Source: Tipula vernalis
Taxonomy: Eukaryota > Arthropoda > Insecta > Diptera > Tipulidae
DNA: 64,000 nt
Assembly (NCBI GenBank): GCA_958295665.1
Contig: OY282560.1
Span: 50,778,333-50,842,332, forward strand
Direction of reading: 5' to 3'
The position numbers were made by a program, and so were the translations under genes. Of this stretch, positions 23,336 through 35,379 are shown piece by piece (the stretch's first letter is position 1; every line of letters begins with the position of its first letter). Below the pieces are notes generated by a model. It saw only the letters and a list, made by a program, of their open reading frames with translations. It was not told the DNA's origin and made no database searches.

Positions 23336-25476
23336 TGGCTATAAGGCACATTTAAATACTTTTAACCTAGTAACATCTACTATTTAAATATTGCATGAAT
23401 TACTGGGTCTTACAAAAGTTTAGTTTGAAAAGTCTTCTAAGGCACACAGCATTAGTAATTTTTATTTTTGTTTTGTTACATTTTATACTCTTAGGTAATA
23501 GATTTTATGTAAATCCTATATGGTTTGAGAAATAAATTTTTGCAAAATAAATTTTCTGGTCCACGGTAGTTGTCACTTCTGGTTGGCCGGTTTGCACTAA
23601 AATTCACTGGAACCGTCCAATTTACGGGAAAAGTTTAAATGTAAAGTTTCAGTTCGATTGGTTAAACCATCTATAGGTGTATAGAGAAAATCCAGACAGA
23701 CCGACAGACACCATTTCACAATATGTATAGTAATGTAAATTGTGTAACGACGAACTTGCTACTGGATACACTACCATAAAAATTAACCATAATAAAACTT
23801 CGTGCGCCTCTCAGAGTTAACCAAACCAAATTATTATTTTCATTCTTGTGTAAATTGATGTGGAGGATAATCACAAATGGTGAATAGTAGGTGTAAAAGG
23901 AGTTGGGGTGAAAAAGCTAAACAAAATATATTGCGTTTAATTTTTACGTTTTAGCCCCATTTTCTTGTTTATTTACATTTTTTTTTTTGTTTTTTTTTTT
24001 GGCTGGCAGTAAGAGAAAATGTCTTGTCCATTGGTTTGTAATTTATTCTAACTATAGAACCGAGTATCTGTTCACTCATTTATGAATAAGTGACAACTGA
24101 TTATAGAATCCATAAAATTTAGATCAATCGAATCAAAATATCATGTTTTTCGTCCATTGTTATAATATTGCGGGGATGAGTGATTTAAAGTTTTCATATA
24201 GTATGTGTATTAGTTCAACAAACAAGTAGCTTTTGAAGTGTTTGGTCAACATACTAATTTATGTTTACCAACATTTGAATTCTTAATTTATTCGTAAGCA
24301 TCTCAATCTCAACTACTAATATTTAAACTCGCTGTAACTTAACTTATTGTCTAGCTTTGTAAGCTTATAATTACAATGTGTGTATCAGTGTGAAAAGAAA
24401 AACATCTAAGACTTGGAACGTCGTCTAATATATAATACAAAAATTCTATTTTGACGGGGTAAGCCTTACAAAAATTTTTCTTCTTCGTTGACTAAATAAT
24501 GATAACGTTGATAAGGCAACAGACGCTTTTCATTTATTCTAATTGATTTTTTTTTGGATTTTTTAGATGAGACAAGAAAAAATTCGATACAATAGGTTCT
24601 ATTGTATACAGATATGATTTTTGGTGTATTGAAATTTTTGATTGATTCGACACTACGACAATCGTAAATAATAAGGGCTAGACAAATTTGGGTATTTTTT
24701 GTTTTTCGTTTTATGTTACATTAGTCTATCGTAGTTATCGTTAAAACAATAACTAACTTCCCAGAATAATTAACTATTGTTATGGACTGGTGTCGACTTG
24801 TTTCAAGAATTATAACTTTTGTTTGGGAAAGAGCGATACCTACAGAATTTAACTTTTCCAAATTATTTAATCATGTAATTCCTTAATGCAAGTTTTTTCT
24901 GTGTAGAGGCTTGTTAAGCTTTCACTTAGCAAGTACTAGCTGTTTTCAATATTGTTCGTATACCAGGAATTTTGCCCCATTTTAAAATTGGCCTCGACAA
25001 AGCGCAATAAATAGTTTTGGCTTCCACAGGTGATTTGTAGAAAGAAGTTAAGTAAAAAAAGTTAAAATTTATAGACACATTAATGTAATAAACGTTACGC
25101 AACATGATATTGTATTATGAAGCAAATTGATGATGTATTGAAAATGTTCTTGCACTTGCTAAATGTCTACTAAATTAATTCAAATTTAGATTGTAAAGCT
25201 CAATCAGACCAGTCGCTTGCAGGCTGAAAAAGCGGTCGCTTAGACAAAGCAAACAATTCTAAAATTTCGGAATGTTTTTAATGTTAGCCGTGAGAGATCA
25301 ATTTGCATGTGGTTTAAATAAGCCACATATACAAAAAGCTCATTTAACTTAGACATATTCATCATTTGATAACGCCGGTCGATTCGACAGGTGTTAAATA
25401 TTTTACACAAATCGTAGATACCCAAATTAACGAAAAGTGTAACATGTGCGTATACGCATGTTTGCATACCGTTAAG
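23336..25476. other. AT-rich stretch, no gene recognised
   Basis: No long ORF or family motif is seen. The minus-strand ORF at 25240-25467 shows no known signature. T/A homopolymers occur at 23970-24000 and 24547-24563. Confidence 0.55.
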
Positions 25477-26072
25477 GTTAGCCGAAAGTGAAAAGTCGAT
25501 AATGCAGATGGTGTTAGTCCAGCCAAAAGTATAACAAATGGTAATGCAGATTGTTTAATTCCAGCCGAAAGTAAAAAGTCGATAATGTAGATTAGAACAG
25601 GAGTGTTCTGACTAGAGTGTTATGTCTGGAGATGGATTGCATTAATTTAACTTGTCAATAGCTATCGCAGAAAAAACATTCAGTACAATTTTCCCGTGGG
25701 AAATCTCGGAAAAATTCGATTTTCCAAAAATTATTAAAAAAATTTTATAAAATCAGCCTCTAGAGTGTAATGTCTGGAGATGGATTGCATTGATTTATCA
25801 ATAGCTACTGCTTGGAAAAAATTCAGTTCAAGTTTCCCGTGGGAAATCTCGGAAAATTCAAAAAAAGTTTCCAGCCAAAAATCGAATGTTCCGAGATTTC
25901 CCACGGAAATCTTGAACTGAATTTTTTACCTGCGATATCTATTGATAAGTCACATCAATGCAATTCATCTCCAGACATAACACTCTAGAGGCTAATTTAT
26001 TTTCGGCTGGAATGTCAATAACATAATCTGCATTATCGACTTTTCACTTTCGGCTGGAAACTTTCGGCTAAC
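25477..26072. repeat. Foldback (long inverted-repeat) element
   Basis: The outer arms are GTTAGCCGAAAGTGAAAAGT at 25477 onward and its reverse complement ending at 26072, with an extra CTTTCGGCTGG repeat inside the right arm. Inner arms match as well: the TTTCCCGTGGGAAATCTCGG block at about 25832 pairs with its inverted copy at about 25890. The blocks AGAGTGTTATGTCTGGAGAT (about 25614) and AGAGTGTAATGTCTGGAGAT (about 25762) both pair with ATCTCCAGACATAACACTCT (about 25969). The left arm carries this block twice, so one arm is partly duplicated. No ORF is present. It resembles a foldback or MITE-type non-autonomous element. Confidence 0.8.
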
Positions 26073-26169
26073 ATAACAGGGTCATTTTTGCTAATCGTGA
26101 AAACTTGAAATGTTCCAACTTGATGCATAATATGGCCAGTTACCATGTGTGGCATGTGTTTCATATGAT

Positions 26170-27042
26170 TCTGCTTATAGAAATTAGTTTGTTGCGGCTT
26201 CTTTTAATTCTGTTAATGTTAACGGTCCACAGCCCTTCACTTGTCGCTTAGGTATATTATTTGCAAAACGCTGCACGATGGTCGTGACTGGACCGATTTT
26301 TCTTAAAGAAAAAAACTTTTCGATTAATTCTAGAGAAAATTAACGGTTTTGATATTTTGCGACGAGGGATAAAGTAAATTTTGGTAGCTCTTCTTCTTTA
26401 GTCTTATAGTTCGTTTTCTGATCTGGTCACATTTCAACCATTTGGGTGAATTCCATTATAGTTTGTGTGTGATTAATTCGGTTGAATGTATTCTTCGTGA
26501 AGCACAGTCAGCTGGATTATCTTTTTTAGGAATGTGTCGCCAATTGTCTCGTTTTACCATTTCTAAAATTTAAGACGTTCTGTTCCCTATAAAGGTTTGC
26601 CATCTTATTAGAACATCCGATAACCAATCCAACACTATAGTTGAGTCGGCCCAATAAATTATATTTGAGTTTTTGCCAAAAGATGAGCTCCACACAGTTC
26701 CAATCTGGCTACTGAAATTTTTTTAACTGGAGCAACATTTAATTTAGCCGCTTTTAAGTTGCATAGATATCGTTCTGAGTTGGAAACCCATTTTTTTAGT
26801 TTCATTCCAGACTCGGAAAGAATATGAAAGAGATTAATTTTTAATTCTGTCACTTGTTGTACTGTACCTGCGCCAGCCATAAGATCCTCTACGCATGTAC
26901 ATTTGCTTAGTTCAACGGCAGCTGCTGGAAATTTATCGCGGTTTATTATAGGCAGTTATTTTATGAACTTCTAAACTATTAAATACTTTTTGATGATTTA
27001 ACTATACCATCGTACGGTAATAGTTTAAAATGTGTAGTTTCG
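26170..27042 (-). pseudogene. BEL-5 RT and RNase H part (3' portion of a split BEL/Pao copy)
   Basis: The minus-strand reading from 27042 gives remnants of the RT palm. The block that normally holds YVDD reads CTCVEDLMAGAGTVQQ (about 26900), then LKKWVSNSERYL and ISVARLELCGAHLLAK (26730-26690). IIYWADST, NPADCAS-type sequence and the stretch before integrase follow, ending near 26170. It is in the opposite orientation to BEL-3. Together with 29880-30640 it looks like one BEL copy split by BEL-3. Confidence 0.7.
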
Positions 27043-27044
27043 TC

Positions 27045-28210
27045 ACCTTTCACCTAGATGACGATATTCTTCTAAGCACTGAACCATAAACCTTCTTTCC
27101 ATGGCCCGCACCCGGCTTTCTGTCAGCACGTCGCAAAAATTGCTCTGCTTACTGGACGATGTTAATTCTATTCTTCGATCGCTGAAATCACTAAAGCGTC
27201 CGGCGGAATATTGGATGATTTGATTGTGCATTTGATGGTTTCAACATTTTATCAGGAACAAGTGATAGGAAGAGGCGCCGCAAAACGCTATGCCAACGCT
27301 TGAAGATATTTCAACCTTTATAAAATCCAGAAGCTACATGATACAGGGTCAGCGAAGCGAGCCATCTGTTCCTAGTACTTGGCATACTTATAACATTTCG
27401 CAAGGCAGGTCATTTGGTATAAGATCTGGTACTGCCTTTCAGTGGGACGACTTAACTAATTTACCGTTTCTGTTGCGTAAATTGCCAGCAGGAAGGCCAT
27501 TCAATTACTCGGTGTCATAACCGGAAGAAGTTAGCTCTGGATGCTAAACTAATTATGCCCGAATTTCTAAAAACCATCGCATACATTAAGTACTTGTCCT
27601 GTTTAAGATTTATGTCGCCTGTGCCAATCTAGACACCATATACATTAATTCATCTTGATCCGGCATCGACTTCGAGGAAACCACAATGCCGGAAGACCAA
27701 GACGCATTACGGGCCGCTCAGGTTAGCAGCACTTTGGACAATGCCACAGTTCACCTTGTACAACACCAGCATTCTTCCTTGATATAATCCCTTGGCGAAC
27801 CGAGCGACACTTTCCTCGCCAGGGCATAGGTTTTTGTAAGTACCGGTAATAAGGAAACTGCAGCATGCAAAGCACTTTTGGATTCTGGTTCGCAGCTAAA
27901 TTTTATTTCGAAATCGCTTTCGTCCAAGCTAGGTTTGCAACCCACAAAGAAGGAACTATATATTAATGGGATTGGTTAACGTTCTATCTAGAAAAACGAG
28001 CGATCAACCATCAATCGCATTTGTTCGAGAGGAATTGGATCTACCAAATGATTTAGAATTGGCCGATCCTTCATTCCATGAGCTGAGGGCCATTGATTAG
28101 CTAATCGGAAATGATCTGGTATGCGACATCAATTTGGATGGTCGCTTACAGCTGGGAAATGAAATTATGCTGCAAAACACTACTCTGGGATGGATTGTGG
28201 CTGGCAGATA
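27045..28210 (+). pseudogene. BEL-3 gag and protease
   Basis: 27100-27300 reads Gag (LLDDVNSILRSLKSLKRPAE, then after a frame break MPTLEDISTFIKSR at 27290). The zinc-knuckle region is hardly recognisable. At about 27865 the protease motif ALLDSGSQLNFISKSLSSKL is clear, followed by LGLQPTKKELYINGIG. 28040-28210 holds the linker (DLELADPSFHELRAID, TTLGWIVAGR). Frameshifts and stops separate these blocks. Confidence 0.8.
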
Positions 28211-28269
28211 AGCCTCGGCGGAAAGTAGAAATGGGAGTTCAGTCTGTACCGCTAGTTGATTGAATCAAG

Positions 28270-29800
28270 AAACTTAGGGTTTTTGGAATTTGGACGAAGA
28301 GTTGATAAAGTTGCCACCAAACGCGAGATGTTGCCCGGTTAATTCTTCGGAACTTGCGTTAAAAAGATTTTTAAATATCGAAAAACAATTGGAACGGGAT
28401 CCATTGCCAAAGAAATTATATTGCGACTTCATGGACGAGTATCTACATTTGGGCCACATGGAGCTGGTGAGGCATGTGCCACAAAGTAACTTCTACTTGC
28501 CGCACTTTGCAGTTTACTCTGAATCAATGTCCACCAAATTAAGGGTTGTGTTTGACGGCTCTGCCAAAACAACTAGCGGTATGTCATTGAATCAAATTAT
28601 TAATGGTTGGACCTGTAATTCAAAGCGATCTGGCATCCGTTTTGATACGCATGGTTCTTTAGCACGGATATCGTTAAAATGTATCGGCATTTTTTAATTC
28701 ATCAGGAAGACCGCCGCTTTCAGTATATATATATTGGAGATTTAGTTCCGGTGATCCAGTTCAGACCTATCAGTTAAATACGGTTACTTACGGTCTAGGT
28801 CCGGCATCGTACATGGCTACCAGATGCCTGCAAGTGCAATAAGTGGTTAACCTACAATAGCACCAAAACGGAAAACTATACCGAAACTCGAGTTGTGCGC
28901 GGCAGAGCTGGTTTCAAAGATGGCTGCAAAATACAGGCGAATTGTTAATTATGCAGTGGAAGGGTTATATTTCTGGAGTGATTCAACAACTGTGCTACAC
29001 TGGATCAATGCACCAATTGACGACCTAGACGTGTTTGTTGCAAATCGAATCAAGATTATTCATAATTTATCATTGAAGGAAATCTGGCGGCATGTTAATT
29101 CAATAGCTAATCCGGCCGATATCGTCTCGCGAGGAATGAAACCCTCGCTATTAATCTCCGCTGGTTGTGGAATGGCCTGGATTATTTATTGCAGGATCTC
29201 AAATAGTGGAATCGTCTTTTTCTACCGACAGACAAAATATTTTAATTAGCAATAGAAGTCGCGTGCGATATGCTTTCGGGTTTACATCACCGAAATTCGT
29301 TCATGACATTGCAATATACTTTCGGTTTTGTCATGCGCTAGTTGCACAATTTGCAATGGAGAGACAAGACACGTGGTGGTAAGTTGTCACTGGCAGAAGT
29401 GGCTGCGGGGCATGATGCTTTAATTCGAGCTGTGCAGTTAAGCGCCTTCTCAAAGCGGGTGCAACTAAAGAATAAATGTTTACGTTCATTAGATGCCTTT
29501 ACGGACGAAAAAGTCTTGTTACGCATTTGTGGGCGCCCTAAGTTCTCAAATTTACCATATACGTGTAAGCATCCTATAGTCTTTCCAGCAAATCATTTTG
29601 TAACAAAAGCCATCGTAAATTTTATTCACAACACACACCTGCATGTGGGGCCTCAGGGCTTATTGTCTGCGACTCATCAACGATACTGGTCGATCGCTGG
29701 GCGAAGAATCGTTAAAACTGTGATGAACAACTGCGTCATCTGCAGCCGTGCAAAACCAAAAATGTTGCAGCACTTTATGGTTGTTGGCTGTCGCTGCTGA
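28270..29800 (+). pseudogene. BEL-3 RT, RNase H/A17 region and integrase zinc module
   Basis: 28290-28697 carries the RT fingers (NFYLPHFAVYSES, MSTKLRVVFDGSAKTTSG). The palm is partly present (QLNTVTYGLGPASYMATRCL, about 28770, frame-shifted), but the YxDD block is deleted and the reading passes straight to LELCAAELVSKMAAKYRRI at about 28890. FWSDSTTVLHWI and NPADIVSRGMKPS follow. The integrase zinc module is at 29342-29800 (LLRICGRPKFSN ... HPIVFPANHFVTKAIVNFIH ... CVICSRAKP). The missing YxDD motif means it cannot be autonomous. Confidence 0.82.
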
Positions 29801-29879
29801 ATAAAGTTGTTTTGTTGTTTGCTGCTGCTTATAATTTGGTTGCTGTTTGCTGCTATTCAGGCAAGAATTATTTTGCCTG

Positions 29880-30640
29880 ATTTATCATAGTTAGGATAGT
29901 TAGTAGCGATAGTTTCAATCTCCAAAAATTATTGAAGCATTTCACTCTATCTTGCTTGATCTGGCTGTGCTTGTCCCGCTTCTTGACCGATGTTGATAGA
30001 TGTTTAGGTAGTACTTCTGCTTCCAGTTCTCCGTCTAAGACCCAACCAAATATTGTTTCTAGCCCTACAACCTTGCTCTCCTAAACAAGTACTGCACACA
30101 TAAAATTACATCAATATCGTGCGCTTTGTTAAAATTAGGGTCAGCTAATAATACATTTAAGTTATTTAATTTTGCAATAAAGGACTGTATTCAACTTGTA
30201 TGCGAGGAAGAGTTGCTATGATACCCTTGGTTATTCGATTTCCTGAACCGCTAGTACCAGATACAATAGTGCGTTCGGAAATGAATGTAGACATGGACTC
30301 CGACATATACCGGTCGATATACTGCGGCATGGGCGCTTGTTGATGTAGACCCTCTTGTGACAAATGTGTTAACTTTTTAACGTTTAATTTTCGATAAGCA
30401 TCTAAATACCAGATGATTTATCTTCAAGCAGTAAATGCAACGATTTCCTGATATTCTGTATTTTCAACGTTTTAAAACTGATAACTTCTTAAATTTCTCC
30501 CAGTCCACTAACGAATGCTTATTTTCGCATAAAGTGCATGCGTTTGCCTCGAAAAAGCCCGTTGGTTTGATGGGCGTTTGGTGGTTGCTGGTCGTAATGA
30601 GCTGGTCGCGGTTGCTGGTCGTAATAAGCTGATCGAACAA
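29880..30640 (-). pseudogene. BEL-5 gag zinc knuckles and protease-RT linker (5' portion)
   Basis: The minus-strand reading from about 30640 gives the zinc-knuckle pair (CTLCENKHSLVDW, then CIYCLKINHLVFRC at about 30430), then a remnant of the protease region, and then LLADPNFNKAHDIDVILC (about 30150) and TIFGWVLDGELEAEVLP (about 30040). This is the normal BEL order. The DSG triad is not visible. Continuation on the far side of BEL-3 is at 27042-26170. Confidence 0.75.
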
Positions 30641-30999
30641 ACGAAGCAAGTGACTAAATTTATTCAACAAAAATCAAAAATCCCAAAGTCATATGGTTTT
30701 TCTCGAATGCCCGTTGTATGCACTTAATGACTTAACGGCCTTAAAAATAACGAGCAATATTTGCATCAAATGTTGTATGATTTTCCGCCAACGAAATTTG
30801 TTCAACCAAAATGAAAAGTCCTAAAGCCAAATGATTTTTCTCGAATGTCCGTTGTGATTTGAAGGAAGTATGTAGCAGGTACAACTAAAGTCGCAATTGG
30901 AATCGATGGAATCAATTATTTCCTAAACATACTGAAAAGTTGCACAGGAAATAAAACGCTTACTGGGGTCAGAAGTCGTTACTCCTATTCAGTTTAGCT
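30641..30999. other. No gene recognised
   Basis: A direct repeat is present: the block around CCAAAGTCATATGGTTTTTC TCGAATG at about 30680 recurs near 30825 in the form CTAAAGCCAAATGATTTTTC TCGAATG, each followed by a CCGTTGT block. This gives a spacing of about 140 bp. No coding content. Confidence 0.5.
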
Positions 31000-33480
31000 G
31001 GGTTGATGGTACCAACAACAATGGTACCAAGAGTTCAGTACATCATCGTTATAGTGCAAAGGGATTGCAAGAACAGCGGTGCAAACAACCAAATTATCGC
31101 TATAGAAAGTTTTGATAAACAAGGAGGGAGTAATACAGGACGAATTGAATGGTTTTCTGTTACAGTTACTGTTAAAACACCAAATGACTTGATTGTTAAA
31201 TTGCATGTTCGAACAAAACTTGGTCTTTTGAGAATTAATACTTCAGAAACCGAAACAAGAAGCCTACGTTTTACCAATACTCCTGTATTTAACGAGGGAG
31301 AGGATGTTCTTTGTCAAAAGTTGAAAAAATGGGCTTAAGCGGATCCGATCAGTCAAAAATATGAAAAAGAAAGTTTGAAATTTACCTGAATGGCCAAGGA
31401 AGTATATCATATGGTAGCGCTAGATTGTGCAATTTTGTTTAACACGTAAAAAGAAGGCGGAATTTACAATAACCAAATATGTATAAAAAATGTGCCACCA
31501 CAAACTGTTACAAATATTTAATCACTTTGGTAGATATTCGACGACGTACCAATTTATTATAAACCTTACCGGTTAGCTCAAACAGAAAGATATGTGGTTA
31601 AGAAATTAGTCGAAGAATTAAAGGACCATATTCAAACCCTATAAGTTCGGAAGAGGACCACTTATAGATAATCAGTTGGACCGATTGCAAGGAATTTTTT
31701 ATTTTACCAGCCTTGATTTTGTGAGTGGATATTACCAGGTAGCGGTAGCTGAAGGATCGAAGGCAAGACGGCTATGTAATGCACCTGTGGTATTCCAACG
31801 TCGATTAAATAACGTTCTGGAAAGTTTTCGGCTTTAAGATAGCCATGGCCTATTCAGACGACATCATAATTCCAGCCACTACAATCGACGAAGAAATGAA
31901 AAACTTAGCAGGCCAATGAATACTTGTGGTTCGAAATTTCTATAGACGGCATTGAATCTGGTAAAATAAAATTGCTGAGTGTGGAAGCTTTTCTTGAACC
32001 AACAGGTGTAAGAGCGGCACATAATTTTATTGGACTCTGCAGCTATTTTCGAAGTTTTTTTCGGGAGTTTTGCAACCATAGCTAGGTCCCCAACCAATCT
32101 ATTGAAAGAAGGCAACAAGCTTTTTAGAGGCGAAAACGAGAGAGAAGGTTCTTTCCCGGAAATAAAGAAATGGTTAGTGAGTAAACCCATTTTAGCCATG
32201 TACTATCCAAATTTGAGTTGCAAAGTTCATACGGATGCCAGAACTTTCGGATTAGGTGCCGTATTATATCAAAAGTAGGAAGACTAAACCTGAGGCCAGT
32301 AATGTACCATACCCTGCGAGATTGTTTCTTCGGGTATCCGAGTTCGATTTCAACGTAGAGTATATGCCAGAAAAAGCTAATTGAATGGCAAATGATAGAA
32401 GGGAATGTTTAGGTATCAATATAAAACAGACTGGGTAGCAGCCATGCAGCGTACTGATTCCGAAATTTTAAAAATTCGGGAGAAACTATAGAGCAAGGTG
32501 AATAAGGGATTCACAGCAAATATTCGATGTAGAATGCTCGCGTATACAAATTTATGGAATACATACATAGATGGCGGCTATATGTTCTCGAATGCTTAAA
32601 GTACGACGTTGTCAGATGTGTAGCTTAAAAAACACTAGCAAAGTTGAAACAGTTCTATTACTTGCCAAATATGAGGGATTTTTTTAGAACTGTACATCAA
32701 CCGATGCATCATGTGCATATACTATAAATCGCCGAGTGGAAAAAAGCCCGGATATTTACACTCATTGGCAAGGGGGTAGAGCCTTTCGTAACCGTACACA
32801 TTGACCATGTCAGGACATACGTTGCCACTAAAACAAAAAATCGGTACATAATCGTTTTCGTTTATGGATGTAGCAAGTACGTAGTCTTAGGAGCACAAAG
32901 AGAAGTAACAGTCAAAGCAACGTTGGTCATTTTAAAGCTCTTCATCACAAATTACGGCCGACCCAAAAAAAAATCACAGACCAAAGTACGGCGTTCAAAT
33001 CCATATTATTCAATTAGTTTTGTGCAACACATTGTAACACATTATGGTGGAAAGTGATTGTCCGCGAGCGAATGGACAAGTCGAACGTTTAAGTCGTGTA
33101 TATAATGACTGAAATATTGGCCATGATTAGTTCACGCACAAGAAAACACCAGCGGAACTCGTGTTCCAACATAACTTCAGAAGCTCAAACGACATCCCGT
33201 TAATAAGGAGATTGAAGAAGTCAATACAGAACTAGGAGTAGAGAAGGAAGGCGTTAATGTAGCAGATTTATTGGAACATAACCGTGCGAGTGAACCAACA
33301 GCTTATGGAGATTCGAGGAAGCTTTTAGGGAAGTACAAAACGCCATATGAAGTCATTAAGCCTATAGGAAACGACCGTTATTTAATCGGAGACATATAGG
33401 GCGAAAAGCAAGCCGTCTTTATCCGTTTGATTTAGACCTCATTTAGACGAAGTTCGTTAAATAATAAACCCACTTTAAGG
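31000..33480 (+). mobile_element. Ty3/gypsy LTR retrotransposon gypsy-1, degraded
   Basis: 31003-31338 is an open stretch that may be the protease region (IEWFSVTVTVKTPNDLIVKL), but no D[ST]G triad is visible. RT is clear at 31590-31900: FTSLDFVSGYYQVAV, NAPVVFQRRLNNVL and the polymerase box AMAYSDDIIIPATTIDEEM at about 31850. The segment between GYYQV and NAPVVFQ is deleted. RNase H is at 32200-32275 (VHTDARTFGLGAVLYQK). Integrase at 32690-33430 has a zinc-module remnant, VTVHIDHVRTYVATKTKNRY and KATLVILKLFITNYGRPKK. No LTR pair was found. Every domain carries stops or frame changes. Confidence 0.8.
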
Positions 33481-35129
33481 TAAATTTTGATAAACTGTAC
33501 AAAACACTCTGGTAAGGGAACACTTCTATTTATTTTTGTGATATTTTGAAGGTTTAAAAAGGACAAATTATTTCTTTAAATGGGAACCAATTATCCAGCA
33601 TACACTGTAAATACGGTATTCAAATAACCAAAGCTAAAGTCTCGCGGTAAATAGAAGTCCAGAATAAAATATGGTCCCTTAAAAAGCCAATTTGACCTTA
33701 AAATAACCTTCAGGATACAAATTAAAAAAACAAATTTATAAAATTCTTCGAAACCATACAACATTTAATAGAATTTATATCATGAAAACACCAATGAACC
33801 TTTAAAACCTAAAAAGTACCCAATATAGTGGCTATTCCGAGAATGGTGTTTCGCAGCCCGTTCTGCAGACTTTGATAAGGAAAATTGTAAAAGGAACTGA
33901 ACTTAAATTGGAGGCCATCGTAATCAATGTCGGTTCAACACTTAAGTGCAATGGTGGAAGCAAAAAGCTAAGTCGTCCATCTGAATAATAGGTAAATTGC
34001 CGGGAACATTCCTGTTGAATTTGGCAACACAAATGTTGCACTTATTAAGAATAAAGAAAGAAAGAAGAGACTTTGGTACGCAATGAAATCGAAACGGTTA
34101 TGTCTAAATTGTCAAAAATTTTTAGGTTAAATGCCTACGTCGTCCCACTATAATCGTGATGAAAATTTCGGCCGCAATCATGAGAAAGTTTTTGTTCTTA
34201 ATCGTGTCAGCCTTACTTTTTGGAAGTTCCGCTTGTATCCAAACATATTCGAATTGTTTGCATACAACCATCTCATCGTATTGCCAATCCATCAGTTTGT
34301 TACCGTCAAACCTAGAATCTTGATCGGAATTCGCGAGGTAAATAGGGGGATTCGTTAGCCGCTACCATTGCACTCATAGAATATTGTGTGAAACTTATCG
34401 TCATATCGCTAGCGATGAAAACTTGGAGCAAACTGCACGTGATTGTTGATGCAAGCAATGGGTTCCAACGAGACAAAATATTGCCATTTATCGCTGGGTT
34501 TCTGGCCGTTAATTTCTTATCCATTTTCCGATGCTGGCTGCCCAGTTTAAAAAAAAGTTGGAACAATCTTTTCGTAGCCGAAGAATTGTGATCGACTATG
34601 TCACATTTTCTGACAGCTAATACGAATTTCATTACCATAGCATAGCATTTTCTAATTTGGAAACTTCTCTTATGGAGCACCGCAAGGGCTTTACATTTGT
34701 TCTTTAGAGCCAAGAAGTCTTCAGAAGGAAAAGAGACCCTAACAACTGCAGAAATTCACTCTGCATAGCAAGAGCCCTGTCGGCTACAACGGTTTCTAGA
34801 TGACAAATCGGATCTGCGAGTTCGAGGATAGACCAGCCAAATAGGTCGTAAAAGGGAAACAACAGAACTCGTGGAAGACGGGCCTTTCAATAGAAATGAT
34901 GTTAGAAGGAAGAAGTGGTCATGACAATAAACTATAAAAACATGCGGCCAGCGATGAAATTTAAAGTCCTATAGATGTCGCACCAACGAAAAATGTCAAG
35001 CTACCTAAAATTTATTCAGCATTGCAAGGGAGAACCACTACGTTTGTGGCCCTTAAGCATATTGTTTTAAACTTAACAAAAATTAAAAATGGCCGGTGAC
35101 TATTTTTTATAGGGAGTAAGAGTAGTTCA
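33481..35129. other. Unassigned stretch
   Basis: The ORFs at 33832-34041 (minus), 34131-34358 and 34388-34591 (plus), and 34312-34713 (minus) overlap each other and have no motif I recognise. The position 3' of a gypsy pol region would suit LTR or envelope remnants, but nothing proves it. See 34159-34323 for one short ORF worth noting. Confidence 0.45.
34159..34323 (+). CDS. Short ORF with signal-peptide-like N-terminus, unknown
   Basis: A 54-residue reading starts MKISAAIMRKFLFLIVSALL and continues FGSSA|CIQTYSNC. A basic start, a hydrophobic core of about 14 residues and a small-residue cleavage site after Ala25 give a convincing secretion-signal shape. The remaining 29 residues have three Cys. 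It could be a chance ORF, the start of a decayed gypsy envelope gene, or a small secreted host peptide. There is no homology evidence for any of these. Confidence 0.2.
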   Translation: MKISAAIMRKFLFLIVSALLFGSSACIQTYSNCLHTTISSYCQSISLLPSNLES

Positions 35130-35379
35130 TGGTGGTTAGGTGGAAGTTGCTAGGGGGATTCAAGTTAGCACTTGCGGTCAGCTCCGTACCTTGTAACTTC
35201 CACAAGTGCTCCACATGGTGACCGCTGGTAACTAGATTGCTGATTCTTTGGCTTCTAGGCTAAAACACGGCGCTAAAATAGTCAACCTCAAACAAATCGC
35301 TGGGCTGGATTAAAGTGTTAATCGTACCGTGCCGATAATCGACAAGACTGGGGGCCCAGCTCTAAAACTAGCTCAGTCG

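Larger units (their letters stand above)
27045..29830 (+). mobile_element. BEL/Pao LTR retrotransposon BEL-3, inserted inside BEL-5
   Basis: Gag, protease, RT, A17/RNase H and the integrase zinc region follow on the plus strand and end at about 29800. Minus-strand BEL-5 sequence lies on both sides. Boundaries are approximate because LTRs are not recognised. The integrase core and DUF5641 are absent. Confidence 0.75.

Noticed and set aside
27043..27231. Minus-strand 62-codon ORF
   Set aside because: It is the antisense of BEL-3 Gag (LLDDVNSILRSLKSLKRPAE on the plus strand).
34312..34713. 133-codon minus-strand ORF as a gene
   Set aside because: No domain, overlaps plus-strand ORFs, and lies within degraded retrotransposon flank.
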